Part shown: positions 26,068 to 34,046 of the stretch, piece after piece | How the letters are laid out: each line of letters opens with the position of its first letter | Numbering within the stretch: the stretch's first letter is position 1 | Source of the DNA: Pseudomonas sp. A34-9 | Lineage (GTDB): Bacteria > Pseudomonadota > Gammaproteobacteria > Pseudomonadales > Pseudomonadaceae | DNA: 64,000 nucleotides | Reading direction: 5' to 3' | NCBI RefSeq assembly: GCF_029543085.1 | Contig: NZ_CP119967.1 | Span: forward strand, 5,681,001 to 5,745,000 | Made by a program: the position numbers and the translations under genes | Notes under the pieces: generated by a model | What the model was told of the DNA's origin: nothing | What the model saw: only the letters and a program-made list of their open reading frames with translations | Databases searched by the model: none

Positions 26068-28065
26068 ATGCGCAACAAACCCAAAGGTTCCGGCCGTAAA
26101 CCCACGGTCGAGACACCCGATCTGCCGACGCGCCGTCCAGACTCGCCTGACGACGGCCCGAGTGATGTGGATTTCGGTCTGCCCGGCCGTATCAGGCCAC
26201 AAGGCTCGGACGTGCCGTCAGGCGTGATCCTCGACAGCCCCACGGCTGGCGCTTCGCACAACCAGGCCAGCGTCACGGTCACGGTCACGCCAATCATCGA
26301 CCTCGTCTCAACGCAGCACAACGCCAGTCAATCCCCGCTGCAAGCCTACGTGCAAAATCCGCCGAGTGCGTTGTCCGCACACAATGACGTCGGCCTCAGA
26401 TCCTATAAAGGCCGGCCATTCGCTGATATGGCCAGCGATGACGCCACCGCCGCCACGCAGACGGTGATGGTGGGGTACCACGAGGCCATGAAAGCCTACC
26501 GGGCAAAGTTGCCGAACGAACGAGCGCCCACGGGGCCACCGCTCTATCGCATCGCCGACAGCAACACCTGGAGTTTGCAAAAGCCGATCGAGTACTACGA
26601 CTCCACGCGGTACGCCTCGTCTCATACTCCGGACACACGAGGCTACTACGCCGTTCGCGAGCAAGCGGCTATCACCGGTTCGCCATTCAAACTGAAGCCT
26701 GTAGATATCGGCTTCGCCCTCAAGGACGAACGTGGCAGGTTGATCCGGGTCGATCCGCTTGAGGCTCGGGGAGATGCGTCGGTGCCTTTGAAACTGGCGC
26801 ATTGGACCGATGGCGATATCTGGAGCGCATACCGCTTGCGGGAGTCAGAAGCGCTGGTCTTTCGCAGTGAGGCAGAAGCCAAAGGGCGGGCACCTGACTG
26901 GGCCACGCGCTTCGACGAGCCGGACATGCACAAATACCTGACCGACTCTCTGCGCTGGTCTTATCCACAGAAATCCCTGGCCGAGCGCGCAGAGATCCTG
27001 CGCGCCTACAACCTGAGCATCGCCCAACGCAATCAACTGCGAAGGGATATGGAACACGGTGTGTTCCCCGAATGGGCCGAACAGCACAAGCGACTGACCC
27101 AAAGCGATGACGCCCGGCGATTCCAGCAGATCGCCGAGGAGCTGGATCCATACATTCTCAGTTTGAGAACTGAAGGCGAAAACCCAGACGTCTCGTTACC
27201 CGACGTTAAACAACGCTACGACAGCCAGTTTCTGAACAGTTATCTGGAGCATGCCGGCTACAAGCGAAACGTGCACGACATGCTGTATCGAACCGACATC
27301 CCTGCCATGTTCCGCGCAGATCTGCGCACGCCGTTTGAACTGGCCCGGGACAAACGCCTGGTGAAACTGCGGGGTAATCCCTCCGACTCCACCACCAAAA
27401 GGGCATTAAGCGCGACATTCAGTCTGTCCGACGGCGTGGGATACACGGGACTTCGTTACTACTCCAACCCTCGGCATTACAACAGCCAGGCCAATCGCTA
27501 CCCGGGGCATTTCAGTGACAGTGATTCGTCGAGCGGAAGACGACACAGCACGGACGGGGAATCGGATACATCGTTCGAAATGGACAACTCGCGTGACTAT
27601 CCACTGCGCAGGCGCCAACAAACACTTGGCTTCCTGTATGTCATCGACACCCGGGGCGTCGAAGTGGTACCCCGGGCGGAAAACATTTACCTGAACGACA
27701 AGGACTTTGACGGCGACGTGCTGGAAGGCCGGATATCCATGCCGACGCGGGGTATCAGCGCCGAGAGAATCTGGCTGGTGCACTCGGACTTGACCAAGGC
27801 TGCCCGGGTGGAAGATGTCTTTCGACAGGCCGGTGATAACGCCGAGGCAATCGAGCAAGCAACATGGGCAGGTAACGACGAAGTCGTGGGCACTTTCCTT
27901 GAAATGTTTCCCAGCAATGAATTCGAGGTACGAAAGTTGTTTCGCTATGACCAACTGATCGACGAACTCGCCAAAACGGAGGGTGTGGTGCTGAACCTGT
28001 CGCAAGGCAGAGGCACATACTCCGACGATGTCGTCTGGCCGGTTCCCGAACATTACAGGCCCTGA
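26068..28065 (+). CDS. Putative cholera-toxin-like ADP-ribosyltransferase, toxin component 2
   Basis: A 665-residue paralogue of the protein encoded at 20616-22385. The C-terminal 380 residues align well; the first 280 do not. Residues 1-100 are disordered and basic at the start. Residues 285-400 are the shared helical region (LRAYNLSIAQRNQL, FPEWAEQHKRL). The ART part has MLYRTD (Arg408), RTPFELARD (420-428), LSATFSL (447-453), GFLYVIDTRGVEVV (521-534) and LEGRISMPTRGISAERIW (552-569, Glu553). A Ser/Asp-rich insertion lies at 483-503. Both paralogues end with YDQLID and DD(I/V)VWP motifs. No signal peptide. The conserved helical part before the ART may be a docking or delivery domain (inference). 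Confidence 0.72.
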   Translation: MRNKPKGSGRKPTVETPDLPTRRPDSPDDGPSDVDFGLPGRIRPQGSDVPSGVILDSPTAGASHNQASVTVTVTPIIDLVSTQHNASQSPLQAYVQNPPSALSAHNDVGLRSYKGRPFADMASDDATAATQTVMVGYHEAMKAYRAKLPNERAPTGPPLYRIADSNTWSLQKPIEYYDSTRYASSHTPDTRGYYAVREQAAITGSPFKLKPVDIGFALKDERGRLIRVDPLEARGDASVPLKLAHWTDGDIWSAYRLRESEALVFRSEAEAKGRAPDWATRFDEPDMHKYLTDSLRWSYPQKSLAERAEILRAYNLSIAQRNQLRRDMEHGVFPEWAEQHKRLTQSDDARRFQQIAEELDPYILSLRTEGENPDVSLPDVKQRYDSQFLNSYLEHAGYKRNVHDMLYRTDIPAMFRADLRTPFELARDKRLVKLRGNPSDSTTKRALSATFSLSDGVGYTGLRYYSNPRHYNSQANRYPGHFSDSDSSSGRRHSTDGESDTSFEMDNSRDYPLRRRQQTLGFLYVIDTRGVEVVPRAENIYLNDKDFDGDVLEGRISMPTRGISAERIWLVHSDLTKAARVEDVFRQAGDNAEAIEQATWAGNDEVVGTFLEMFPSNEFEVRKLFRYDQLIDELAKTEGVVLNLSQGRGTYSDDVVWPVPEHYRP

Positions 28066-28080
28066 GCCGAAAACAACCAA

Positions 28081-28671
28081 CTAGGCGAACAGTTCACCCT
28101 GCAACTCATCGAGCAACGCCTGAATAGCATCCAGCCGTTGTTGCGGATCATCGAGTTGCAACAGGTCGATCTTGTCCTCCTCGGCGAACGGCAGCAGATA
28201 AGCCAACTGATTGGCCAGTGATTGCTGGCCAAGCGCATCGGTGCCCATGTTCAGCGCCTCGACCATCGGATGCTCGGCCAAGGCCTTGAGCAGCGCCACC
28301 AGGTCGGCGTCTTCGTCCTGCAACGGTTGCTCGGGCTCGTCATCCAGCCACTCGACATCGGCGAGGATCAACTGGTCGCGCTGCACTTCGGTGCGCAACA
28401 CGTTGAAGCGACGCCCGCCCTGCACACGAATGCCGAGCAGGCCGTTGTCTTGTTGCTGGAAATCGGTGATCCGCGCCTCGCAGCCGACCAGGGCAAAACC
28501 TTCGGCAGCAACACCGACCTCATGGCCGTCGAGGATGCACACCACGCCGAAGCCGCCCCCCTGTTTCATGCAGCGACCGATCATGTCCAGATAGCGCGCC
28601 TCGAAGATCTGCAAGTCGAGGTTGCAGCCGGGAAACAGCACTGTGTTCAGCGGAAAAAGCGGCAGACTCAT
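28081..28671 (-). CDS. Lon N-terminal-domain (substrate-binding) protein
   Basis: A 196-residue stand-alone version of the N-terminal substrate-binding domain of Lon protease (LON_substr_bdg), without ATPase or protease parts. It begins MSLPLFPLNTVLFPGCNLDLQIFE, which contains the family's LFPLxxVLFPG core, followed by the GFGVVCI strand. The cellular role of such proteins is unknown; protein-quality control is a guess. The start at 28671 is chosen because AAGGA lies seven bases before it, while the ATG at 28677 is too close to that site. Ends 15 bases from the convergent toxin gene. Confidence 0.9.
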   Translation of the reverse strand: MSLPLFPLNTVLFPGCNLDLQIFEARYLDMIGRCMKQGGGFGVVCILDGHEVGVAAEGFALVGCEARITDFQQQDNGLLGIRVQGGRRFNVLRTEVQRDQLILADVEWLDDEPEQPLQDEDADLVALLKALAEHPMVEALNMGTDALGQQSLANQLAYLLPFAEEDKIDLLQLDDPQQRLDAIQALLDELQGELFA

Positions 28672-28681
28672 AGACATTTCC

Positions 28682-29398
28682 TTACACCACCATCGACACC
28701 GCCAACGGCAGGAACACCGCCGTGGCCACGCCCATCAGACTCATCGCCAGCGCCGCGAAGGCACCGCACTCATCACTTTCCTGCATCGCCACCGCCGTGC
28801 CGACCGCGTGCGCCGTCATCCCCAACGCCATGCCGCGCGCTTCAGGGCTGTGTACGCCGAGGCGGTTCAACAGGGTCGGGCCGAAGATCGCGCCGATGAC
28901 CCCGGTGATCAGTACGAACACCGCCGCCAGCGCCGCGACACCGCCGATCTGTTCCGCCACCAGCATGGCAATCGGCGAGGTCACCGACTTCGGCGCCATG
29001 GTCATCAGGATCATGTGCTCGGCACCGAACCACCAGCCCAGCGCCACACCCATGCCCGTAGCGACCACTCCGCCTATCACCAGCGTAGTAAAAATCGGCC
29101 AGAACAATTGGCGAATGCGCCGCAGATTGAGATACAGCGGTACGGCCAGCGCCACCGTCGCCGGTCCCAACAGAATGCTGAGGATTTCGGTGCTCTTGCG
29201 GTACTCGGCGTAGGTCAGGCCACAGCCGACCAGCACGCCGATCACCAACAACATGGAGACCAGCACCGGTTGCAGAAAGATCCAGCGGGTTTTCTCGAAC
29301 GCCGCCAGCACCAGTTGATAGGCACCGAGGGTGATGCCGATGCCGAACAAGGGATGATGAATCACCGACGCCCAGGCGCCGTGCCAGTCGAAAAGCAT
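28682..29398 (-). CDS. LrgB/CidB family membrane protein
   Basis: A 238-residue protein with about seven hydrophobic helices, of the LrgB (YohK) family. These act with CidA/LrgA proteins as holin/antiholin-like modulators of murein hydrolases and, in some species, as pyruvate or glycolate carriers. The core GPATVALAVPLYLN, MAPKSVTSPIAM and GMTAHAVGTAVAMQE segments are diagnostic. Starts one base from the end of the preceding cidA-like gene, so they form an operon. Confidence 0.94.
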   Translation of the reverse strand: MLFDWHGAWASVIHHPLFGIGITLGAYQLVLAAFEKTRWIFLQPVLVSMLLVIGVLVGCGLTYAEYRKSTEILSILLGPATVALAVPLYLNLRRIRQLFWPIFTTLVIGGVVATGMGVALGWWFGAEHMILMTMAPKSVTSPIAMLVAEQIGGVAALAAVFVLITGVIGAIFGPTLLNRLGVHSPEARGMALGMTAHAVGTAVAMQESDECGAFAALAMSLMGVATAVFLPLAVSMVV

Positions 29399-29760
29399 CA
29401 GGACTCCTCCGAACGGTGCGCGTGACGTTTGACCAGGCGCTGCATCAGCACGCCGGCGAAGGCCATCGACAGAATCAGCGACACCACTAGGGCGCCGACA
29501 ATCGCCCAGAAATCCGCGGCAATGTCGCTCGCATAAACCATCACGCCCACGGCCGGCGGCACCAGCAACAACGGCAGATAACGCAGCAGACTGCCGGCCG
29601 CGAGGTTCAGCGGTTCGCCGACTTCACCGCGAACGATCAGGAACACCAGCAACAACAGCAGACCGATGATCGGCCCAGGCAGCACCGGCAACAGCAAATG
29701 ATTGAGCGCCGTACCGAGCAATTGGAACAGCACCAGCATGGTCAGGCCACGTAGCAACAT
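29398..29760 (-). CDS. CidA/LrgA family holin-like protein
   Basis: A 120-residue membrane protein with four hydrophobic segments, including LPGPIIGLLLLLVFL and PPAVGVMVYASD, typical of the CidA/LrgA family. With the LrgB partner directly downstream it forms the standard two-gene holin-like unit that influences autolysis. The operon lies near the toxin locus but is common in the core genome of pseudomonads, so the closeness may be chance. Confidence 0.93.
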   Translation of the reverse strand: MLLRGLTMLVLFQLLGTALNHLLLPVLPGPIIGLLLLLVFLIVRGEVGEPLNLAAGSLLRYLPLLLVPPAVGVMVYASDIAADFWAIVGALVVSLILSMAFAGVLMQRLVKRHAHRSEES

Positions 29761-29954
29761 CCGACATCTCCGTCTTACTTTTCACCCTGCAAGTCGTCGG
29801 CATTATAAGCACGCCTGCGCTATGGATCGGCATTCGCCAAAAGCATGGTCGGTTGACCGGAGCAAATCGCCATGATGATCTACAGTGGTTCGCAGGGAGG
29901 TCAAATCCCCCCACCTGAAAAACTATAAAACCGATGAACCCAAGGAGAGTCTCA

Positions 29955-30410
29955 ATGCCCTATGTTCCCGTTGCAGAGCTCAAAGATTATGTCGGCAAGG
30001 AACTCGGACGTTCCGAATGGCTCACCATCGATCAGGAACGCATCAACCTGTTCGCCGAAGCCACCGGTGATTATCAGTTCATTCACGTCGACCCGGTCAA
30101 AGCCGCGCAAACGCCATTTGGCAGCACCATTGCCCACGGTTTCCTGTCGTTGTCGCTGATCCCGAAATTGATGGAAGACATCCTGATCCTGCCGCAAGGC
30201 GTGAAGATGGTGGTCAACTACGGGCTGGACAGTGTGCGTTTCATCCAGCCAGTCAAGGTCAACTCCAAAGTCCGGCTCAAGGTCGATCTGGGCGAAGTGA
30301 CCGAGAAAAAACCGGGCCAGTGGCTGCTCAAAGCCACCGCAACACTGGAGATAGAAGGCTCGGACAAACCGGCCTACATCGCCGAGCCGCTGTCGCTCTG
30401 CTTCGTCTGA
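29955..30410 (+). CDS. MaoC-like (R)-specific enoyl-CoA hydratase/dehydratase
   Basis: A 151-residue single hot-dog domain enzyme. The hydratase-2 motif is present as FAEATGDYQFIHVDPVKA, with the catalytic Asp and His, followed by the IAHGFLSLSLIP helix. Such proteins hydrate trans-2-enoyl-CoA, often feeding polyhydroxyalkanoate or fatty-acid pathways; the substrate here is not determined. A strong ribosome binding site (CAAGGAGAGTCTCA) fixes the start at 29955. No partner gene in the neighbourhood. Confidence 0.93.
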   Translation: MPYVPVAELKDYVGKELGRSEWLTIDQERINLFAEATGDYQFIHVDPVKAAQTPFGSTIAHGFLSLSLIPKLMEDILILPQGVKMVVNYGLDSVRFIQPVKVNSKVRLKVDLGEVTEKKPGQWLLKATATLEIEGSDKPAYIAEPLSLCFV

Positions 30411-30522
30411 TGGTTCTGGATGCGAAGCAGCGCACGCTGTTTCGCGTCAACACTGTTTTTACCGGCTGCATTAGGTCACACAGCTGCGGCATACTCGGTC
30501 GCCTAATTGCCCGGATCCCGCT

Positions 30523-32250
30523 ATGCGCTCACTCGCTCGTCTTGCACCCCTTGCCTTGACCCTGATGCTCACCGCGTGCGGCGACGGCGAATCGCTGTTG
30601 CCCCCGGATGCGCGCCTGCCTGACGGCGGACGCTATCGCGGTGAACTGGTCGATGGCTTGCTGCAAGGTCAGGGCCGCGTCGACTACCCCAACGGCAGTT
30701 GGTATGCCGGGCAGTTCGACAAGGGCCAGTGGCATGGTCAGGGCGAATGGCATGGCAGCAATGGCGAGGTTTATCGCGGCCAGTTTCAGCAAGGTCTTTT
30801 CGACGGTCAGGGCAGCCTGACCACCAATGCCAGCAGTTACACCGGCGGCTTCAAGCAGGGCCGCCGCGAAGGCGAAGGTACGCTGAAAGAAAACGGCATG
30901 ACCTATCGTGGCGAGTTCAAGGCTGATCAATATTCCGGACTCGGCCGTCTGGAGATGGACGACGGCAGTTCCTATCAAGGCCAGTTCGCCCACGGCAAAC
31001 CCAACGGCGAAGGCCAGCGCGGCGACGCCAGCGGCAACTCGTTCAGCGGGCATTTCGTCAACGGTCAACTGGAAGGCAACGGCACCTTCAACAGTGCCGA
31101 CGGCGACATCTATGTCGGCGGCTTCAAGAACAATCAATTGCACGGCAAGGGCCGCTATGAAAACGCTGACGGCGATGTCTGGCTCGGCCAGTTCAAGGAA
31201 GGCGCACTGACCGGCAAGGGCGAACTGATCGGCGCCGACGGCAGCCATTACATCGGCGCATTCAGCGACTGGCGCTTCAGCGGTCAGGGCCGTTTGAACC
31301 TGTCTGATGGCAGTTTCTACATCGGTGGCTTCGACAACGACAGTTACGCCGGACGCGGCACTCTGGTGCTCACCGATGGCAGCGTCATGAGCGGCACCTG
31401 GATCAATGGCCAGCGCGTGCGCGACGCCGACGGCAAGTTGCTGCCCGATACGCTCGAACTCGGCTTGCTCGCTCAGGGCCGCCTGCTCGAGGACGCACTG
31501 GCCGCCATTCCTGCTTCGACCCCGGCGGTCGAGTTGTACACCCTGACCCTCGGCGGCGACGGCAAGCAAAGTGTGTTCCTGCGCGAATCCGACTACGTCG
31601 CCAATATGCTCAACACGCGCTTCGGCGCTTATGGCCAGATCCGTCTGGTCAACCACCGCGACCACCTCAGCGACCGGCCGATGGCCACGCGCGAGAACCT
31701 GCGCCGCGCCGCGCAAACCCTCGCCGAACGCAGTGGCCCGGAAGATTTGCTGTTCATCTACCTGACCAGCCACGGCACCGCCGAGCACGAACTGGTGCTC
31801 GACCAGCCGCGCATGGAGCTGGCCGACCTGCCCGCCGACGAACTCGCCGCCGTACTGGCGCCGCTGAAAAACCGCGACAAGATCATCGTGATTTCGTCGT
31901 GCTACTCCGGCGGTTTTATCCCGGCGCTGAAAGACGAACGCACGCTGATCATGACCGCCTCGCGCGCTGATCGCGTGTCCTTCGGCTGCTCGGAAGAAGC
32001 CAACTTCACCTATTTCGGCGACGCGCTGTTCGCCCAGGCGCTGAACCAGACCGATGATCTGGAGCAAGCCTTCAAACTGGCCAAGGCCACCGTGGCCGAG
32101 CGTGAACTGGCCGATAACTTCGAGGCCTCGGAGCCGCAGATCTGGGCGCCGAAAACCGTGCTGTCGCACTGGCAACTGCTGCGCAAACAGCAAGCCAGAA
32201 AAGCATTGCAAAGTGCTGCGTTGAACGACGGAGCGATAAAGAGCAACTAA
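30523..32250 (+). CDS. MORN-repeat lipoprotein with C13 (caspase-like) peptidase domain
   Basis: A 575-residue lipoprotein with lipobox LTAC (Cys19). Residues about 35-300 consist of 11-12 MORN repeats of 23 residues (pattern YxGxFxxGxxxGxGxxxxxDG), which in other proteins bind membranes or phospholipids. Residues about 325-545 form a peptidase C13 (legumain-like, caspase-fold) domain with catalytic dyad His417 in YLTSHGT and Cys460 in VISSCYSGGF. The domain carries no self-evident prodomain. A C13 family peptidase tethered by MORN repeats is an uncommon bacterial design; substrate and trigger are unknown. It stands alone, followed by an unrelated oxidoreductase gene 27 bases downstream. Confidence 0.9.
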   Translation: MRSLARLAPLALTLMLTACGDGESLLPPDARLPDGGRYRGELVDGLLQGQGRVDYPNGSWYAGQFDKGQWHGQGEWHGSNGEVYRGQFQQGLFDGQGSLTTNASSYTGGFKQGRREGEGTLKENGMTYRGEFKADQYSGLGRLEMDDGSSYQGQFAHGKPNGEGQRGDASGNSFSGHFVNGQLEGNGTFNSADGDIYVGGFKNNQLHGKGRYENADGDVWLGQFKEGALTGKGELIGADGSHYIGAFSDWRFSGQGRLNLSDGSFYIGGFDNDSYAGRGTLVLTDGSVMSGTWINGQRVRDADGKLLPDTLELGLLAQGRLLEDALAAIPASTPAVELYTLTLGGDGKQSVFLRESDYVANMLNTRFGAYGQIRLVNHRDHLSDRPMATRENLRRAAQTLAERSGPEDLLFIYLTSHGTAEHELVLDQPRMELADLPADELAAVLAPLKNRDKIIVISSCYSGGFIPALKDERTLIMTASRADRVSFGCSEEANFTYFGDALFAQALNQTDDLEQAFKLAKATVAERELADNFEASEPQIWAPKTVLSHWQLLRKQQARKALQSAALNDGAIKSN

Positions 32251-32277
32251 GCTGAACAGTATCAAGGGAGAGACACT

Positions 32278-32919
32278 ATGTACTTGACGCCTCAGCACGT
32301 ATTGCTTGCCGGAGCCACCGGTTTGACCGGTGAACATCTACTCGACCGTTTGCTCAACGAGCCAACGATTTCTCGCGTGCTCGCCCCATCCCGTCGACCT
32401 TTGGCCGAACATCCGCACCTGGAAAACCCGGTGGGTGATCCGCAGGCGTTTCTGCCGCAGCTCAGTGGTCGCGTCGATATCGCCTACTGCTGCCTCGGTA
32501 CCACCATCAAGCAGGCAGGCTCGGAAGCGGCGTTTCGCGCGGTGGACCTGGACATGGTGGTGGCGTTCGCCAAACGTGCGCGGGAAATGGGTGCACGGCA
32601 TCTGATCGTGATCAGTGCGATTGGCGCGGATCCGAAATCGTCGGTTTTCTACAATCGGGTCAAAGGCGAAATGGAGCAGGCACTGCGCGCGCAGGACTGG
32701 CCGCAACTGACCATTTGCCGGCCGTCACTGTTGTTGGGTGAACGGACTGAACCGCGTCTGGCCGAGCAGCTCGCCGGGCCGCTGTCGAAGCTGATTCCCG
32801 GCAAATACCGTGGCATCGAGGCCTGCCAACTGGCGCGGGCGATGTGGCGATTGGCGCTGGAAGAGCAGGATGGGGTGCGGGTGATCGAGTCGGATGATCT
32901 CAGGAAACTGGGTAAATAA
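32278..32919 (+). CDS. NAD(P)-binding Rossmann protein (HTATIP2-like)
   Basis: A 213-residue atypical short-chain dehydrogenase. The dinucleotide-binding motif GATGLTG is at residues 12-18; [19 protein letters not shown] and the [26 protein letters not shown] block with Tyr-x3-Lys-like order match the nucleoside-diphosphate-sugar epimerase/HTATIP2 group. Substrate unknown. Probably co-transcribed with the MORN-C13 gene (27-base gap with GGGAGAG ribosome site). Confidence 0.88.
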   Translation: MYLTPQHVLLAGATGLTGEHLLDRLLNEPTISRVLAPSRRPLAEHPHLENPVGDPQAFLPQLSGRVDIAYCCLGTTIKQAGSEAAFRAVDLDMVVAFAKRAREMGARHLIVISAIGADPKSSVFYNRVKGEMEQALRAQDWPQLTICRPSLLLGERTEPRLAEQLAGPLSKLIPGKYRGIEACQLARAMWRLALEEQDGVRVIESDDLRKLGK

Positions 32920-32931
32920 TCTGAAACCGCT

Positions 32932-33022
32932 ATCGCCAGCAGGCTAGCTCCTACACTGATCTTCAGTGAACACAACATTTGTGGGCAACCCGAAAACCTG
33001 TGGGAGCCAGCCTGCTGGCGAT
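32932..33022. repeat. REP inverted pair (type B)
   Basis: Arms ATCGCCAGCAGGCTAGCTCC at 32932 and its approximate inverse ending at 33022 flank 43 bases. This is a different REP family from the GCAGCCTTCGG type. It is followed by a short hairpin GGAGTGC-GAA-GCACTCC (33023-33039). Confidence 0.85.
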
Positions 33023-33046
33023 GGAGTGCGAAGCACTCCCAAGATC

Positions 33047-33116
33047 AAAAGATCGCAGCCTTCGGCAGCTCCTACACGAGATCACCTGTAGGAGCTGCCG
33101 AAGGCTGCGATCTTTT
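33047..33116. repeat. REP inverted pair (type A)
   Basis: Perfect 30-base arms at 33047-33076 and 33087-33116 with the core GATCGCAGCCTTCGGCAGC. It sits immediately after a type B pair, so two REP families are stacked in one intergenic gap between convergent genes. Confidence 0.95.
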
Positions 33117-33121
33117 GCTTT

Positions 33122-33406
33122 TTACAATCCGCCAGTTGCCTGAAACCCCACGCCTATCACCGTCAGCAATGACAACGGCAACAAAAGCGTATCGAGCAAC
33201 GCACTCGCCGGCAGATCCACCCCCGGGTAGCTCGGCGCCTCGGCCCCGAACCGATCCATCGCGCAACACCCGCCATTCATTGCGTACAAATCCAGTCGCG
33301 TCCCGGAATACACCACCGGAGCGCCCGGTTTGGCCGCATCCAGCGTGCGCGCCGTGGCGCACCCGCTCAGTTGCAGCGCCAGCACCAGCGCCAGCAGCTT
33401 ATTCAT
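33122..33406 (-). CDS. YceK/YidQ-family small lipoprotein
   Basis: A 94-residue lipoprotein: signal [16 protein letters not shown] with lipidated Cys16, then [31 protein letters not shown] and a hydrophobic C-terminal stretch ([17 protein letters not shown]). This matches the DUF1375/YceK family, whose function is unknown. The start overlaps the ubiX end by eight bases (ATGAATAA), so they are co-transcribed. Confidence 0.85.
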   Translation of the reverse strand: MNKLLALVLALQLSGCATARTLDAAKPGAPVVYSGTRLDLYAMNGGCCAMDRFGAEAPSYPGVDLPASALLDTLLLPLSLLTVIGVGFQATGGL

Positions 33407-34046
33407 CGCTGCTCAGATGATGCTCACCCCAACGCGGCAGCATGTCCTGGGGAATGCCGAGCAGATTGAGGATCCGCGCCACAACGAAATCGATCAGGTC
33501 ATCGATGGTCTGCGGCTGGTGATAAAACCCCGGCGAGGCCGGCAGAATGGTCACGCCCATGTTCGACAGCTTGAGCATGTGCTCCAGATGAATGCTCGAA
33601 TACGGCGCTTCGCGCGGCACCAGAATCAACTGGCGACGCTCTTTCAATGTCACATCAGCCGCGCGTTCGATCAGGTTATTGCAGGCGCCCGTGGCAATCG
33701 CCGACAGCGTGCCCGTAGAACACGGCACCACGACCATCGCCGCCGGCGCACCAGACCCCGAGGCTACCGGCGACATCCAGTCTTCCTTGCCGTACACGCG
33801 GATCTGCCCGGCGGCAGCCCCGGTGTATTCGGTCAGGAACGCCTGCATCATCTGCGGCTTCGGCGGCAACGTCACATCGGTCTCGGTGGCCATCACCAGT
33901 TGTGCGGCCTTGGAGATCAGGAAGTGCACCTCGCGATCTTCACGCACCAGGCAATCAAGCAGGCGCAAGCCGTACTGCGCGCCAGACGCGCCGGTCATGG
34001 CCAGCGTGATGCGTTCCGGGCCGCCGTCCCGGGCAAAAGTGTTCAT
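33399..34046 (-). CDS. ubiX: Flavin prenyltransferase UbiX
   Basis: Prenylates reduced FMN with dimethylallyl phosphate to make the prenyl-FMN cofactor of UbiD decarboxylases, needed in ubiquinone synthesis. The 215-residue protein has the N-terminal [19 protein letters not shown] flavin-binding region, [33 protein letters not shown] and the LVPREAPYS block typical of the family. The start MNTFARDGG is favoured because its ATG overlaps the mpl stop (ATGA). Confidence 0.96.
   Translation of the reverse strand: MNTFARDGGPERITLAMTGASGAQYGLRLLDCLVREDREVHFLISKAAQLVMATETDVTLPPKPQMMQAFLTEYTGAAAGQIRVYGKEDWMSPVASGSGAPAAMVVVPCSTGTLSAIATGACNNLIERAADVTLKERRQLILVPREAPYSSIHLEHMLKLSNMGVTILPASPGFYHQPQTIDDLIDFVVARILNLLGIPQDMLPRWGEHHLSSDE

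Noticed and set aside
30711..31425. Direct DNA repeats in the MORN region considered as CRISPR or tandem array
   Set aside because: The periodicity is 69 bases in phase with 23-residue protein repeats and the units are diverged; it is a protein repeat.
30529..32337. Open frame of 602 codons opposite the MORN-C13 gene
   Set aside because: Its periodic pattern is only the reverse reading of the MORN repeats; no start signal or family match.
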